64,000 nt of DNA from Nemopilema nomurai (lineage: Eukaryota; Cnidaria; Scyphozoa; Rhizostomeae; Rhizostomatidae): NCBI GenBank assembly GCA_003864495.1, contig ML133471.1, positions 2,142,001 through 2,206,000 of the forward strand, written 5' to 3'. The position numbers were made by a program, and so were the translations under genes. The notes under the pieces were generated by a model. That model did not search any database. It saw only the letters and a program-made list of their open reading frames with translations, and was not told the DNA's origin. Below are positions 15,801 to 30,800 of the stretch, in pieces (position 1 is the stretch's first letter; each line of letters starts with the position of its first letter).

Positions 15801-18800
15801 AACGCGATTCTGAACACCAACACCATCGACCTATAATGTGCAAAACCAAACAGGACCATCAGACACAAGATAAGCAGCAAAACGCGATTCTGAACACCAA
15901 CACCATCGACCTATAATGTGCAAAACCAAACAGGACCATCAGACACAAGATAAGCAGCAAACGCGATTCTGAACACCAACACCATCGACCTATAATGTGC
16001 AAAACCAAACAGGACCATCAGACACAAGATAAGCAGCAAACGCGATTCTGAACACCACACCATCGACCTATAATGTGCAAAACCAAACAGGACCATCAGA
16101 CACAAGATAAGCAGCAAACGCGATTCTGAACACCAACACCATCGACCTATAATGTGCAAAACCAAACAGGACCATCAGACACAAGATAAGCAGCAAACGC
16201 GATTCTGAACACCACACCATCGACCTATAATGTGCAAAACCAAACAGGACCATCAGACACAAGATAAGCAGCAAACGCGATTCTGAACACCACACCATCG
16301 ACCTATAATGTGCAAAACCAAACAGGACCATCAGACACAAGATAAGCAGCAAACGCGATTCTGAACACCAACACCATCGACCTATAATGCGCAAAACCAA
16401 ACAGGACCATCAGACACAAGATAAGCAGCAAACGCGATTCTGAACACCATCACCATCGACCTATAATGTGCAAAACCAAACAGGACCATCAGACACAAGA
16501 TAAGCAGCAAAACGCGATTCTGAACACCAACACCATCGACCTATAATGTGCAAAACCAAACAGGACCATCAGACACAAGATAAGCAGCAAACGCGATTCT
16601 GAACACCACACCATCGACCTATAATGTGCAAAACCAAACAGGACCATCAGACACAAGATAAGCAGCAAACGCGATTCTGAACAACACCATCGACCTATAA
16701 TGTGCAAAACCAAACAGGACCATCAGACACAAGATAAGCAGCAAAACGCGATTCTGAACACCAACACCATCGACCTATAATGTGCAAAACCAAACAGGAC
16801 CATCAGACACAAGATAAGCAGCAAACGCGATTCTGAACACCAACACCATCGACCTATAATGTGCAAAACCAAACAGGACCATCAGACACAAGATAAGCAG
16901 CAAAACGCGATTCTGAACACCATCACCATCGACCTATAATGTGCAAAACCAAACAGGACCATCAGACACAAGATAAGCAGCAAACGCGATTCTGAACACC
17001 AACACCATCGACCTATAATGTGCAAAACCAAACAGGACCATCAGACACAAGATAAGCAGCAAACGCGATTCTGAACACCACACCATCGACCTATAATGTG
17101 CAAAACCAAACAGGACATCAGACACAAGATAAGCAGCAAACGCGATTCTGAACACCAACACCATCGACCTATAATGTGCAAAACCAAACAGGACCATCAG
17201 ACACAAGATAAGCAGCAAACGCGATTCTGAACACCATCACCATCGACCTATAATGTGCAAAACCAAACAGGACATCAGACACAAGATAAGCAGCAAACGC
17301 GATTCTGAACACCATCACCATCGACCTATAATGTGCAAAACCAAACAGGACCATCAGACACAAGATAAGCAGCAAACGCGATTCTGAACACCAACACCAT
17401 CGACCTATAATGTGCAAAACCAAACAGGACCATCAGACACAAGATAAGCAGCAAACGCGATTCTGAACACCATCACCATCGACCTATAATGTGCAAAACC
17501 AAACAGGACATCAGACACAAGATAAGCAGCAAACGCGATTCTGACACCAACACCATCGACCTATAATGTGCAAAACCAAACAGGACCATCAGACACAAGA
17601 TAAGCAGCAAACGCGATTCTGAACACCAACACCATCGACCTATAATGTGCAAAACCAAACAGGACCATCAGACACAAGATAAGCAGCAAAACGCGATTCT
17701 GAACACCACACCATCGACCTATAATGTGCAAAACCAAACAGGACACTCAGACACAAGATAAGCAGCAAAACGATTCTGAACACCAACACCATCGACCTAT
17801 AATGTGCAAAACCAAACAGGACCATCAGACACAAGATAAGCAGCAAACGCGATTCTGAACACCAACACCATCGACCTATAATGTGCAAAACCAAACAGGA
17901 CATCAGACACAAGATAAGCAGCAAACGCGATTCTGAACACCACACCATCGACCTATAATGTGCAAAACCAAACAGGACATCAGACACAAGATAAGCGCAA
18001 AACGCGATTCTGAACACCAACACCATCGACCTATAATGTGCAAAACCAAACAGGACCATCAGACACAAGATAAGCAGCAAAACGCGATTCTGAACACCAA
18101 CACCATCGACCTATAATGTGCAAAACCAAACAGGACATCAGACACAAGATAAGCAGCAAACGCGATTCTGAACACCAACACCATCGACCTATAATGTGCA
18201 AAACCAAACAGGACATCAGACACAAGATAAGCAGCAAAACGCGATTCTGAACACCAACACCATCGACCTATAATGTGCAAAACCAAACAGGACATCAGAC
18301 ACAAGATAAGCAGCAAAACGCGATTCTGAACACCAACACCATCGACCTATAATGTGCAAAACCAAACAGGACACTCAGACACAAGATAAGCAGCAAAACG
18401 CGATTCTGAACACCACACCATCGACCTATAATGTGCAAAACCAAACAGGACCATCAGACACAAGATAAGCAGCAAAACGCGATTCTGAACACCAACACCA
18501 TCGACCTATAATGTGCAAAACCAAACAGGACATCAGACACAAGAAAGCAGCAAAACGCGATTCTGAACACCAACACCATCGACCTATAATGTGCAAAACC
18601 AAACAGGACCATCAGACACAAGATAAGCAGCAAAACGCGATTCTGAACACCAACACCATCGACCTATAATGTGCAAAACCAAACAGGACCATCAGACACA
18701 AGATAAGCAGCAAAACGCGATTCTGAACACCAACACCATCGACCTATAATGTGCAAAACCAAACAGGACATCAGACACAAGATAGAAGCAAAACGCGATT

Positions 18801-21800
18801 CTGAACACCAACACCATCGACCTATAATGTGCAAAACCAAACAGGACATCAGACACAAGATAAGCAGCAAAAACGCGATTCTGAACACCAACACCATCGA
18901 CCTATAATGTGCAAAACCAAACAGGACCATCAGACACAAGATAAGCAGCAAAACGCGATTCTGAACACCAACACCATCGACCTATAATGTGCAAAACCAA
19001 ACAGGACATCAGACACAAGATAAGCAGCAAAACGCGATTCTGAACACCAACACCATCGACCTATAATGTGCAAACCAAACAGGACACTCAGACACAAGAT
19101 AAGCAGCAAAACGCGATTCTGAACACCAACACCATCGACCTATAATGTGCAAAACCAAACAGGACCATCACACACAAGATAAGCAGCAAAACGCGATTCT
19201 GAACACCAACACCATCGACCTATAATGTGCAAAACCAAACAGGACACTCAGACACAAGATAAGCAGCAAAAAACGATTCTGAACACCAACACCATCGACC
19301 TATAATGTGCAAAACCAAACAGGACACTCAGACACAAGATAAGCAGCAAAACGATTCTGAACACCAACACCATCGACCTATAATGTGCAAAACCAAACAG
19401 GACATCAGACACAAGATAAGCAGCAAAAACGCGATTCTGAACACCAACACCATCGACCTATAATGTGCAAAACCAAACAGGACCATCAGACACAAGATAA
19501 GCAGCAAAACGCGATTCTGAACACCAACACCATCGACCTATAATGTGCAAAACCAAACAGGACACTCAGACACAAGATAAGCAGCAAACGCGATTCTGAA
19601 AACCAACACCATCGACCTATAATGTGCAAAACCAAACAGGACCATCAGACACAAGATAAGCAGCAAAACGCGATTCTGAACACCAACACCATCGACCTAT
19701 AATGCAAAACAAACAGGACCATCAGACACAAGATAAGCAGCAAACGCGATTCTGAACACCAACACCATCGACCTATAATGTGCAAAACCAAACAGGACAT
19801 CAGACACAAGATAAGCGCAGCAAAACGCGATTCTGAACACCAACACCATCGACCTATAATGTGCAAAACCAAACAGGACCATCAGACACAAGATAAGCAG
19901 CAAAAACGATTCTGAACACCAACACCATCGACCTATAATGTGCAAAACCAAACAGGACCATCAGACACAAGATAAGCAGCAAAAACGCGATTCTGAACCT
20001 GATCCTTTGTAAACTTTGACTTTGGAGAACAAAGTTCCAAAACGAATGTTGACAGAGACTCTACGAAGATCTCTTCATTGTACATATCAAGCTCACATTG
20101 AAAGGCCAACATGTTGGAAAGCTAGAGAAAAAAAGACAACTATGAAGGCGTTTGCTTAAACAACTACACTAAGTTAGCATAGTTTGCTAGCTAATGCTTG
20201 GACTTGAGAGATTTTTTTCGATCCTTCGTGCAGTGAAGCTAGTCAGATGAATCGAGAAAAGAAAGAAGAAAAGCTAGTAATACAAAAGTGTACAACACAA
20301 GTAAAGAAAATGCACTATTACGGCACCGATTGAGTTGTTGTCAACATGGTTTCCTGACAAAATTGTAAATGCATGTTTCAAATAGCTGCTGAGGTGCTAT
20401 TTGACGGCCTCATTCAAGCGATCAGTAATTATGGTCTACCCTATAATCCATCCTGCCTTATTTGTTTAAATGTGCAAAATATAAACAAAATACATAAACG
20501 TCATTGAAAAACATACAAAGAAGCTTGAAATAATAAAAGCACCTTCATCTTAAGCGTTTAAGCCTTGTTGTCGACTTTCCTACTACTTTGCTAGTTACAG
20601 TGATGAAGTTTTGAATGTTTTCTTGATTGCCGCGCTTTTTAAGCTCTAGTTGGCGCACCATGCAGCATGTAAGTCGGCGACTCTCATGACACGTGTGAAC
20701 ATAACAAAAGTCGGAACGTAAGAAGCCGGATATTCGCCGACTACCCTGATTCTTATACAAATTGCGAAAAATGGGAACTAGGCTTAGAAAAGGACACAGG
20801 TACTACAAAAGGTTCTACACTTATAAAATTAACACCTAATGAAACAAATTAGAAAGACTTACATTGGAAGGTGATCGTGACTTTATGAGCAGAAAAGTTA
20901 CTGCTTCTGAAGAGACTTTCGCATTGCCGTAGATACACAACAACGACAATATCCTTGTAAGCAAACGAGACCTAGGAATAAAAAAAATTGTTGACAGGAA
21001 AAAGAGCAAATCTAAAAAAACAAACATTAGAAAGACAAGCTGGTAGCTGAAAGTGCAGTAGTATCAACAAACGGAAATAAAAAATAGTGAAAGACGTTTT
21101 ATGCAAAATGTATGCCTTTGAAATTTGCACCACAAAGCATTATGGAAGACCGAGAGTAAATTAGTTGCTTTACATTGTTAACAATTCACCCTTACAATAG
21201 CTTTTGTAGTGGTTCTTTAGTAGTTTTGAATGTCAGTGGTACTTTTTCAATTTTAACCAGTAGCTTGAAACTATGGTATTTAAAAACTGTGACGTACCTG
21301 AGTTCACTTTCAGAACGTATCAATTCTCCACAAATTTCCATAACATGTTTTTGCAAATCCTTCAAAAAGGGAACTTCTAGAATGCTTTCCTCGATGATCT
21401 CATCACCGATGCTTCTTTGGTGCAACGTGTTTTGAACACTATCATATAAATGTAGCAGCAACATTTCCTGCAATTAGATACATAAGTTTTTAAGAAGACG
21501 AAGCGACTAACAGTGACAACACAGACTGTTTTTCAAAACTTATAGTCCAGGCCTGGAGAATGGATACTGGAACGAAAGTTGAGCTCAAAGATAAACAAAG
21601 AGGCAAGGGCAGAAAATAAGCAATTGATTTGCTGACAAATGTGTGTAAGTTAGTGCTTAGGCATATGGCGGGTTAAACAATTTTGCTTTGGTGAGGACTT
21701 TAGCCTGTTTTAAGACCCTACACCAGATACATTTTGCTTGTACTTTAAACCTACAACAAAAAGCGTTTCATTGAATAGTACTCACTATACTTACGAGTAA

Positions 21801-24800
21801 AGTGCTGGAGATTCTTTCCCTCTCAGTAAAAATCATTGCATCGTCTATCAAAAGCAAAAACAAAAAAAATATTGAACAATCAACTCCAGGAAATCGTTTA
21901 AAGCAGTAACAGCCTTCGGCAGTTGCAAAAGTGCTTTAAAAAACTGGCTTTAAAATGACTCATGTCTTCAAGGATATAACCAAATTTAGCAGGCCACTTT
22001 CAAATATCTCGATTTCAAGCAAAAGGACAAGATTCTCCAAACGAAAAGGCACTTGAAAGAAATATAAAAAAGATCTAATCGTGTTTCTTTTTCAGGAAAT
22101 GGAGGTCAAGTGTAACAAACCACTTATCAACGCAAACGTTGCCATGCAAAACCAAATTATTAATTCAAAGACTAAAGGCATTAGGTTAGGTGTTTAAGCA
22201 CGACTGCAACAAACTCGCATGTAGAAAAAGCAGCAATAAAAAACGATTCGCAGAATAAGGTAGGCATTTCCAAACCTTTTGCAAGACTGTCATTTGTGCA
22301 ACAAGAACTGTTTATCAAGTACATCAAAACCTTGTAAGTGCCTTTCCCAATATTCTGTAGTATATCCAGAACTCTTGACAAAAGACTAAAATGGGCAAAT
22401 GGGGAGAAAAAGATAAACTTGAGATTGCTAACAATATACATTTTAGCTAAAAAGACAAGATGCCTTAGAAATATACACTTGGTGGCACAATGCATGTGTA
22501 GGGCAAAGCTGAAGATCGATTTACTGACTGGCAGTATATACCAACAGAGCGTATATCTTAACAAGCATAACGAGTATGTTCGAATGAGAATGCAAGACAG
22601 TTGAACGCAGGTAACGCAGGAAAGGAAAGAAGGCACAATCCATCATAATTTATCTTCATGTTACCATGTCTTAAAGCTGTTACGAAATATCTGCTGCAGA
22701 TTGACAATTGAAGAATCCTTTGCACTTCTATTTGTAAAGCGAATTGCTACTCCATTTGCAGATTCAAGTCTACTCCAAATCAAAGTTGGGTGTAAGTTAC
22801 GATGCTGAGAACATACCCGCGCTGCAGCACAGATTCACGCTTATTCGACTGGTCATTCATTGCGGTGATGGTCTTCGAGTCAACTATGAAAAATATCATT
22901 GTCTAAAGCAGCTTGCTAATTCTAACAACAAGACATCTATGAAAAATAACCTAAATTCTTCATAAAAACACAAAGCAAAAAATTGAAAAATCAATTTTTC
23001 GTTCTTGAGCTAGACATGACCAGATAAAAAATTGGTAAATTGTGCGCGAAAAAGCAGAAATTTCAGAACAAGGCTAAATTCAAAGTTGCATGTCGTGAAT
23101 AAAAGTTTAATTTCCCTCGCCAGAAAATCGTTTCAAAAGGCGTGCTCAAAATCTTTCATAATCTATATCCACCTTGGTAAACCTAGACAAACAATGACTG
23201 ACTTCAACTTACGAAGGTCAGTGACTTTTTCAGATATCTGATCAACAAGTCTTGGTGAATGCAGTGCTAAATGCAAAAGAAATGGAAGGGTGCACTTGTC
23301 AATGTGCTCCTGGTCTGATCCAGTTTCAACGCTTTGGGCTGAAACACTATCCTAGAATAAAGAAGAAAAATCGAAAACTACTACCCTCACGAATAAAAGA
23401 CGAAAGATACGTAAAGGTGAAGTTGTCTTTGAGACCTGTAGCATCTAAGTATGGGCACAGCATAAAAAATAGTTGTTTAAAGCACTTGCTATTGTGTCCA
23501 TATTTCACAAACCGAAGTGTTTATACGGCGGCGTTCATAGTGGCCAGCTACGTCCTTCTCTACTGAATTGTCTAAAATCATGTGAAATCTATAAACGAAT
23601 GTGAACTGCAAGTAAAAGCGACATCATTACCTTGAAAAGATCAAGGACAGCATTTTGAAGAACTTTGCCATGCTGATTCAAGACAAAGTTGTAAACCCTT
23701 GTTACACAGTTGATGACGATTTCCGCATCTTTGGCTTGCATGCTGAAGGCAACCAACGCATGGGATAAGATTCCATAGGGAATGACGTCGAGGAAGCAGC
23801 AACTAAAATAAACAAAGAGCAATGCATTATCAAGAGGGATGTTTCTGCAATGTGCGAAGTATGTTTGGCTAGCGCATTATGGATTGGTTTTGAGTTGAAT
23901 CTACCTGATGCAAACAATCGGCAAGGACGACGTGCCAAAAAAGCAACATGTTCATAAAGATGATGATAGCCCAGTCACGAACACAAAGAAGACATTATTT
24001 TATTATGTACATGATTAGAAAACGATTGGCAATGCTTGGGTTATGATTCAAAAAGCGTTCATTCCAGCCTTCAAAAGGTACCTCGGGGCATACACTGTTG
24101 TGATGTAATGAATATGTTCGGAGAGTTTTAAAGTTAAAATGCGTACCACATATGAGAAATGGCCCAGTCAAAGAATGGCGAGCATTTCACTGCGGTAGCC
24201 AACAAATAATCAACACACACGTCAGGAGAGTCGTCTATTCTGGGGAGAGAAGATACCACTGATCACTTTCTATCATCTAAAATCTTCATCTTGATTAGGT
24301 ACTGTAGGAGCAATGTCTTTGATACTTTAAAGACTATTGTAGTTTTGATCTTAAAGATCATGAAGTATAAAGTGTAGGGTTCACTGAGATTATGCTATCA
24401 AGCATTCTCCACGTATACTGGGCTGTGAGTTTAGTTAAACTTGTTGACTGAAAAAATGAAAAAAGACGACACAAGCAGAAAACACAAAACCAACATATAA
24501 ACTAAAAAACTTACATATATCCAAAGCAGGTGACGGAAATTTCCATTAAAATTCTGCAAGCTAAAGAATAATGCATCGAATATGTAAAAAGTTCATGAGA
24601 GGGATTAATTACTTCATCCTAAAACAGAGAGTATATTCTTAAGAATTATATTCTGTTCTTATAGAGAGGATAAGCTGAGTATTTTTAACAAAATGGCTTC
24701 CTTGATTGACCATTTGAGAACTACCTAGTACTCTGAAAAACTTGAAATTCGATACCCTCCAGCAGAGCTGCAAAGTTGCGTGGTTCCAGCTAAGCATGGA

Positions 24801-27800
24801 ACAACATTCCAAGTCAGACACAAAAGTCAGCGGTGAAAAGGAGATAAAAAATTAGAACAAAGTTCTATAATGGGAAAGGGGGGAGATTGGCTACAAGGCA
24901 AATGAAAAATGCCAAAGTTGAGCTGTGCCAGGACATCTCTAACACGCCCCGTTTATTTGTAAGTGCGTCTCTGCACAACATTCGTCACATGATAGCCTTA
25001 CTTTATGCACATGAAAATATACCGAAACAGAGACGAATGACGTGGATTTTGCACTGAAAGGAGCTCGATCCAATATGTTTACTCTGAACCTCGAATGATA
25101 CGAAATGGTGCCTGAACATTAGAGAAATTCACCAAGTTGTGAGGGGATACTGATTTTAGGCCGTTTCAAGGCCGCTGTAAACAACAGAGAAAATAACAAG
25201 GAAAGGCTGACGAAGTGATGTTTGTTAGTTGTTTTTCTACGAGTATATAGTTTTAAGGTTATTGCATGGTAATTACATTTTGAATGAACCCATTCGGATA
25301 TTTTTAAATGATTTATAAATTGTAACAAAACTTTTGTTTTAGCAGCGTGCCGCCTAATTCATAATGGCACTAGAAACAACAAAAAGGCTTTGCGAAAGCC
25401 TGGCCGAGATCAAAGCATTGATTTATAACAGTATTATCGCATTATAGAGGATCGTCCAAATTAAACGCTGCTGGTTAATGTTGTTATTTTTGGTCGAAGT
25501 CGATTCTGAAAGACCACTTTATGCAGTTCGCATCGCGATCAATGCCCAACTTTTGGTGCGATCAATGCCCAACTTTTGGAGCGATCAATGCCCAACTTTT
25601 GGTGCGATCAATGCCCAACTTTTGGTGCGATCAATGCCCAACTTTTGGAGCGATCAATGCCCAACTTTTGGAGCGATCAATGCCCAACTTTTGGTGCGAT
25701 CAATGCCCAACTTTTGGAGCGATCAATGCCCAACTTTTGGAGCGATCAATGCCCAACTTTTGGTGCGATCAATGCCCAACTTTTGGAGCGATCAATGCCC
25801 AACTTTTGGAGCGATCAATGCCCAACTTTTGGTGCGATCAATGCCCAACTTTTGGTGCGATCAATGCCCAACTTTTGGAGCGATCAATGCCCAACTTTTG
25901 GTGCGAGCGTCGGTAGTTGGGTTTGTATTGTTTGTTTGTTGCCTATTGCATACATCCATTTCACCCCAAAACGCCTTCCTGAAAGTGCTCTCCTGTTTTT
26001 TTCTGCTCCAGCAATCGTTCGAGTTACGCTTGGTGACCACATTTGTACCATCGATAAGCGCTCTGGCTCAGTGGCTGCGCGTGAGTAAATAGTTACTTGG
26101 GCAGAAAAACGTTATGGGGACATTTACTTATCCTGGGATTTTTGCACCAGAATAGATTTTGTAACGTATACACCTGCGTAAGTTATATATCGTATAAGTA
26201 TTCAAACGTATATTCATATGTATGCAAACGGTCTATAAGCAGAATGAAAAATTTTGAACGCCATTTTCATGGTACACCAAGCTTTCTTTTCAAACCATTA
26301 GCTATTAGAATAATGGGGATGACCTCTTTTTGATGTTCCAATAATGGTCTGTTAATGTCAAGAGATAAAATATTTTAATAAAGGAAAATCCAAGTATGTT
26401 GCTTATCGTTTCGGACTTTTTTTGCACAATTTGTAATCAGAATTCCTTTCTGTGCTAAGGATAGATGTCCGTGACCGGAATCTTTTATCTTTGCATACCG
26501 GGGCACCTTCCAGCTTGCCCGCATGGCCTGCCCCGAATGATGACGCAATCAGAAATCTCAAATGGGAAAGTGGACGGGTGAATGATTGGTCAATATGCTT
26601 CTGTTTTAGGAATGCCCTTTCAAAGAAATCAAGACCTGAAATGAGCGTTGCGTTGTTTCCGTTTTGCCTGTTTCCAGGAAGCCAGGTTGGAAAACATGCA
26701 TGTGCTCGCAGCTATGCTAGACTTCTTGTGCGCATACGTCGGACCTTTACACCCAAATATCAATGGACTCATATATATTTTACTATAGGAACCACATTAT
26801 AAGGAACCTACATGTAGAAGGCCGAAATATTTTAAAAGCACATACTACTAAAAGCGAAATCCCTAAGGAACTTTTCGATTTGAAAAAATCTGTATAACTG
26901 CAAGCATCAAGAACTAAAAAGCCGGTTCCATTCATTTGCAGCCAATACTCGCATAGAATGTTTGCTATTCGTGTGTCGAGTGCTTCATTGAGTAGTTTCC
27001 GATTATGATGTCTCGATCCTCTCTCTATTTAGTGTTAAGGTTTATTATAGTCAAAGCACCGAAAATGAGAACTTAGAACCGAAAATCTCATTGTTCCTTT
27101 CTCAACTAATAAGGTAAACTAATACATACGTACACTCTATAACTCTTTCGAACTTTAAAACCCAATTTTGTCAAAATATCCATACCCTTTGGGGGTGGAT
27201 CCAGCCTCAAAAATTGACAATCGCACATGAAAACATCTGGTATTGGGGACACTGCTAGCCTAAAAAAATTGCAGGGCAAAGCCAGACCCGGAAATTGAGG
27301 GATCTAAGTCCCCATAAATCTGGGCGTTTTCTCGTGTAAAGAGGGCTAAAGTTTTGCTTTTAAAGAACTTCATTGTGCCAAAATGTGTTAACTTCCTTTT
27401 CTATTTAAAGCCAGAATAAAAATTTCCGTTGATTATGACAATAACGATGATGACAGGTCCACTTGGGCTCAAAATAAAAAGCACGGAAGTGAAAATGAAA
27501 ACGACATTGAGCAGCAACGTTTTTTGAGCGATCCCCTTGATAACTGCTAAACAATAACCAATTCAAGCTAAAAGCTCGGCACAGCTTTCAACAACAGAAT
27601 ACATTGACTTTGAAATAGCAGAAAGTTCGACAAAAAACATACAGGAGTCAAGCAAGAAAATAGTTCTTGACACACAAATGGCGCCATAAATGCGTGGCAC
27701 AAAATTTTACGATTGCCATTGAGGATTGCCAAAAACGTTTGAGGATTTTCATATTTCACGAGCAAGATGTCATATAGAGAAGAACAGTTAAAATGTCAAT

Positions 27801-30800
27801 GAGGTAGGCACAACTCGCGATGACATGGTTGATTTTCATGACGTGTGCCCTTTAACAAGAGCCCTTTCAACTTTATGCTGCTATAACACAGACTAAAAAG
27901 CAACAAAAGTCGATATGAAAAGATTGCTCAATATCAAAATACCTGTACAATTCATCCACAGCTCAAGTCTCTCATCGATCTGAAGACTTGACAATGCTTT
28001 GGGGGGAAATAAACAAACTATTTTACTTGGTATCCGTTGAAAGCAATGAGGTTTGATACTGTATCACAATGCTAAAATTTAAAACTATGTGTGTTACCAA
28101 TGTGTTAGAAAGGCAAGAAAGCCAAGAAAGGGGCGTCGTGGGAACCTCAGCATTTTCCGACAAAACCATGGTTTTCCAACAAAATTATCATTCCTTGAAG
28201 ACTACTTAATACCCATGATGCAAATGCTACAACTCTTGATACAACAATTAACCAATGAACCTGTTAATCAAGCCATAAATCCTATGAAACAAGTTATAAG
28301 TGAAAAGGAACATTGAAATTGCCAAAACAACTGACTTTCGCAAAGCACTTCAAGTTTAACAATAGCCTTCATTCTAACAGGAATGACAAAACTACAAGTA
28401 GCTAAACCCTACAAGTCACTTTGTACTTGACAATAAATTATCCCGCTATTCAGGCGCGTACCATGGAAAGGATCATTGGGCGAGTCCAGGTGAGTGCCCT
28501 TTAGAAAATGCCCTTTTTTATAATTCATCATGTCTTTCTTCCGTTTGAGGTTAGACTTTCGAAAAGCCAATTTTATATTGTTGTTTCATTTTTCACAGCA
28601 AAAGGGGTTTATTCGGAAAATGACAATTCAAGATTGAGTAGAAATATTTTCTTAAGTAGGAAAAATATCCTTTCAAAAGTGATTTTTCGTATCTAAATTT
28701 ACCAAGTTTTACAGGAGAAGGATAGCAAAGCTGTAAAAGTTGCTTAGTGTATTGCAATACTTCTCATAACAAGAACTTAGAAAATTATCAAGTGAAGACA
28801 GATTTTAGCGCAGTGTAGACTGGAGAAAAACATTTGGAAACATGTAAATAAGCTTGCAAAAGACTGCTAAATGAAATTATGACTGACAAGTAAATGATTG
28901 CATAGATTGGAATTAATAGCGAACTGTTAATTATTCGAACAAATTTTAAGTTGCAAAATTCAATAGGAAATCTTTTTCATTTTTCTCAAAGAGAAATTAA
29001 AATTTGTGTTTAATTCCGTTAATTGGATTCATGATCAATTTAATGATTAATGTTATAATATTGGCTTAAAATATGAGTTGATATGATTGGTTCCACGAAT
29101 TCGGAGCATGTTTTAATCAATCTAGACAGTTGAATAAAAACATTGGCCTGTCAGCCGGGAAACAGCCTGGCCTGGGAGTCGGGGCTGTGTTTCGATGCTA
29201 AACATGTCGCCCTAAATGCAAAATATTCGCAGGTTGTTGAAGCTATTAGAAAAGTGACGAGAGTCTTATAATCTTAAGAAGGAACAGCTGCGGAAAGGCA
29301 CCAAGCCGTTATTCTTCGCGAATATCTTGAATGACATTGCACACAACTGCCTTTCAACCGTCTGTCGTCGAAACATTCAGGGTTGGAACAAGGCAAAGTC
29401 TGTCAAAATTGCCTTATGTGCATCTTCTATACATTGAGCTGACAGCAGCATCTGTTTCAAGAATAAAAGTATCGCGATGATAAACGGATTCCCTATTTCC
29501 TCCTAATTCATCCATGCAATATTTCCCTGGCACCCTTTTTTCTGCGTATTCGTCACTCGACAAAATTAGCAAAAACAATAAATTTTTGCGTCTTCTAAAA
29601 CACCAGCGACCTTTCAGAATGAACATAGTTAATTATCAGCTGTTTTCGCAATCCTTTTCGCCGTTAGGGTATCGACCTTCTTTGATTTGAGGTGTAAGGG
29701 TGCAGAAGAAATAATGGGCTGTTTCAAAGTTGTAGTGTATTAGATTTAAGCTATTTGTACTGGCTTCGAATTGGAGTTTATGGATTAGATCAGGGTCGGC
29801 GTGAAAGCATGGCGTCTTACCTCGTGTGCATGGCGTCTTACATCGTGTGCTCTCTAGATCTAGCATTAGATGGCAACGGATCTAAGGCATTGCGCACGTG
29901 TGTATGACGACGAGCTATCTAAAGAACCCAACGAAGGATTAGAAGGTAATAATTACCTCCAGTAATAATAAGAGTTACCTCCAGTTACGGAATTCGATCC
30001 AAAAGGAGACCTTTCTACGGTAAGTAAAAGATGGCAGAAAAGGAAGAAATCTTTGGCCTATTTCTGAATGCAAAACAGATATTAAAAATGATAGACAAAA
30101 GAGGGCGGCACATTTGCATCTTGTACGAGATGAAGTTCAAGATATATTTGAAACATTAAGTGAGGTAGGCACATTATATGGCCAGGCCGTTAATAAGGTA
30201 GAAAGTCATTTTGATATAAAGAAGAATATTCCGTTTGAAAGATGTGTCTTTCATGAAACAGGTCAAGAAACAGGGGATAACATAGATTCATATGTCACTA
30301 GGTTGGAAAAGCTAATCATTCATTGTGAATATGGTAAAGAATACATGATGAGATAAGAGATCAAGTAATAGCGAATTGCAACCAAAGTAAGCTTAGAAAA
30401 AAATTTCTACAAATACCAGATCTCACATTTGATAAAGGTCTAACAATAGGAAAGCTCATGGAACAATCAGACCATCACAAAAAGAAGATAGAGCAACAAG
30501 ATGATGCAGGATCAACAGCTAACACAATGAAAGAATCTTCCTCAGACCTGAATAAAATAAGGCCAAATAAACACCAGTACGAAGGCAACAGTGCAGTCAA
30601 AAGAGATCAAAGATAAACTCAACAAAGGGAACAATGTGGAAGATGTGAAATGAAAAGTCACAACAGCAAAGACTGTAGAGTAACAAAAGAGACAAGTGCA
30701 TGAAATGTGGAACGATGGGACACTTTCCAAAATGCTGTCAGACCAAAAATCCAAAGAAACCAGAAAGTCATCAAGTGAGGGCAAGTGAAATCACAACAGA

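Noticed and set aside
7568..19998. Many 60-146-codon open frames within the satellite on both strands
   Set aside because: They are phase-shifted readings of the same 80-bp unit, interrupted wherever a unit changes length. None starts with unique sequence or is conserved beyond the repeat.
7568..19998. CRISPR-like array
   Set aside because: Units are contiguous and nearly identical along their whole length, with no variable spacers, in an intron of a eukaryotic gene.
22227..22255. Satellite-like words (agcagcaataaaaaacgattc) just after another INTS5 donor
   Set aside because: About 20 bases of A-rich similarity only; too short to separate from chance, though it may deserve a glance if the satellite's origin is studied.
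25478..26092. 204-codon open frame through the 23-bp array
   Set aside because: All three frames are open because the unit lacks stops; the unique tail has no recognised motif and lies antisense in an INTS5 intron.
24554..27942. A 7-nt microexon needed between two INTS5 exons
   Set aside because: The need disappeared when the acceptor at 24561-24562 was used, which adds CTTGCAG to the 24515-24560 exon and restores phase.
28462..28498. Candidate INTS5 exon encoding GTHLDSPNDPFH
   Set aside because: It has AG and GT borders, but including it breaks phase. The exons at 32005-32056 and 27943-27996 join directly in phase with the expected length.
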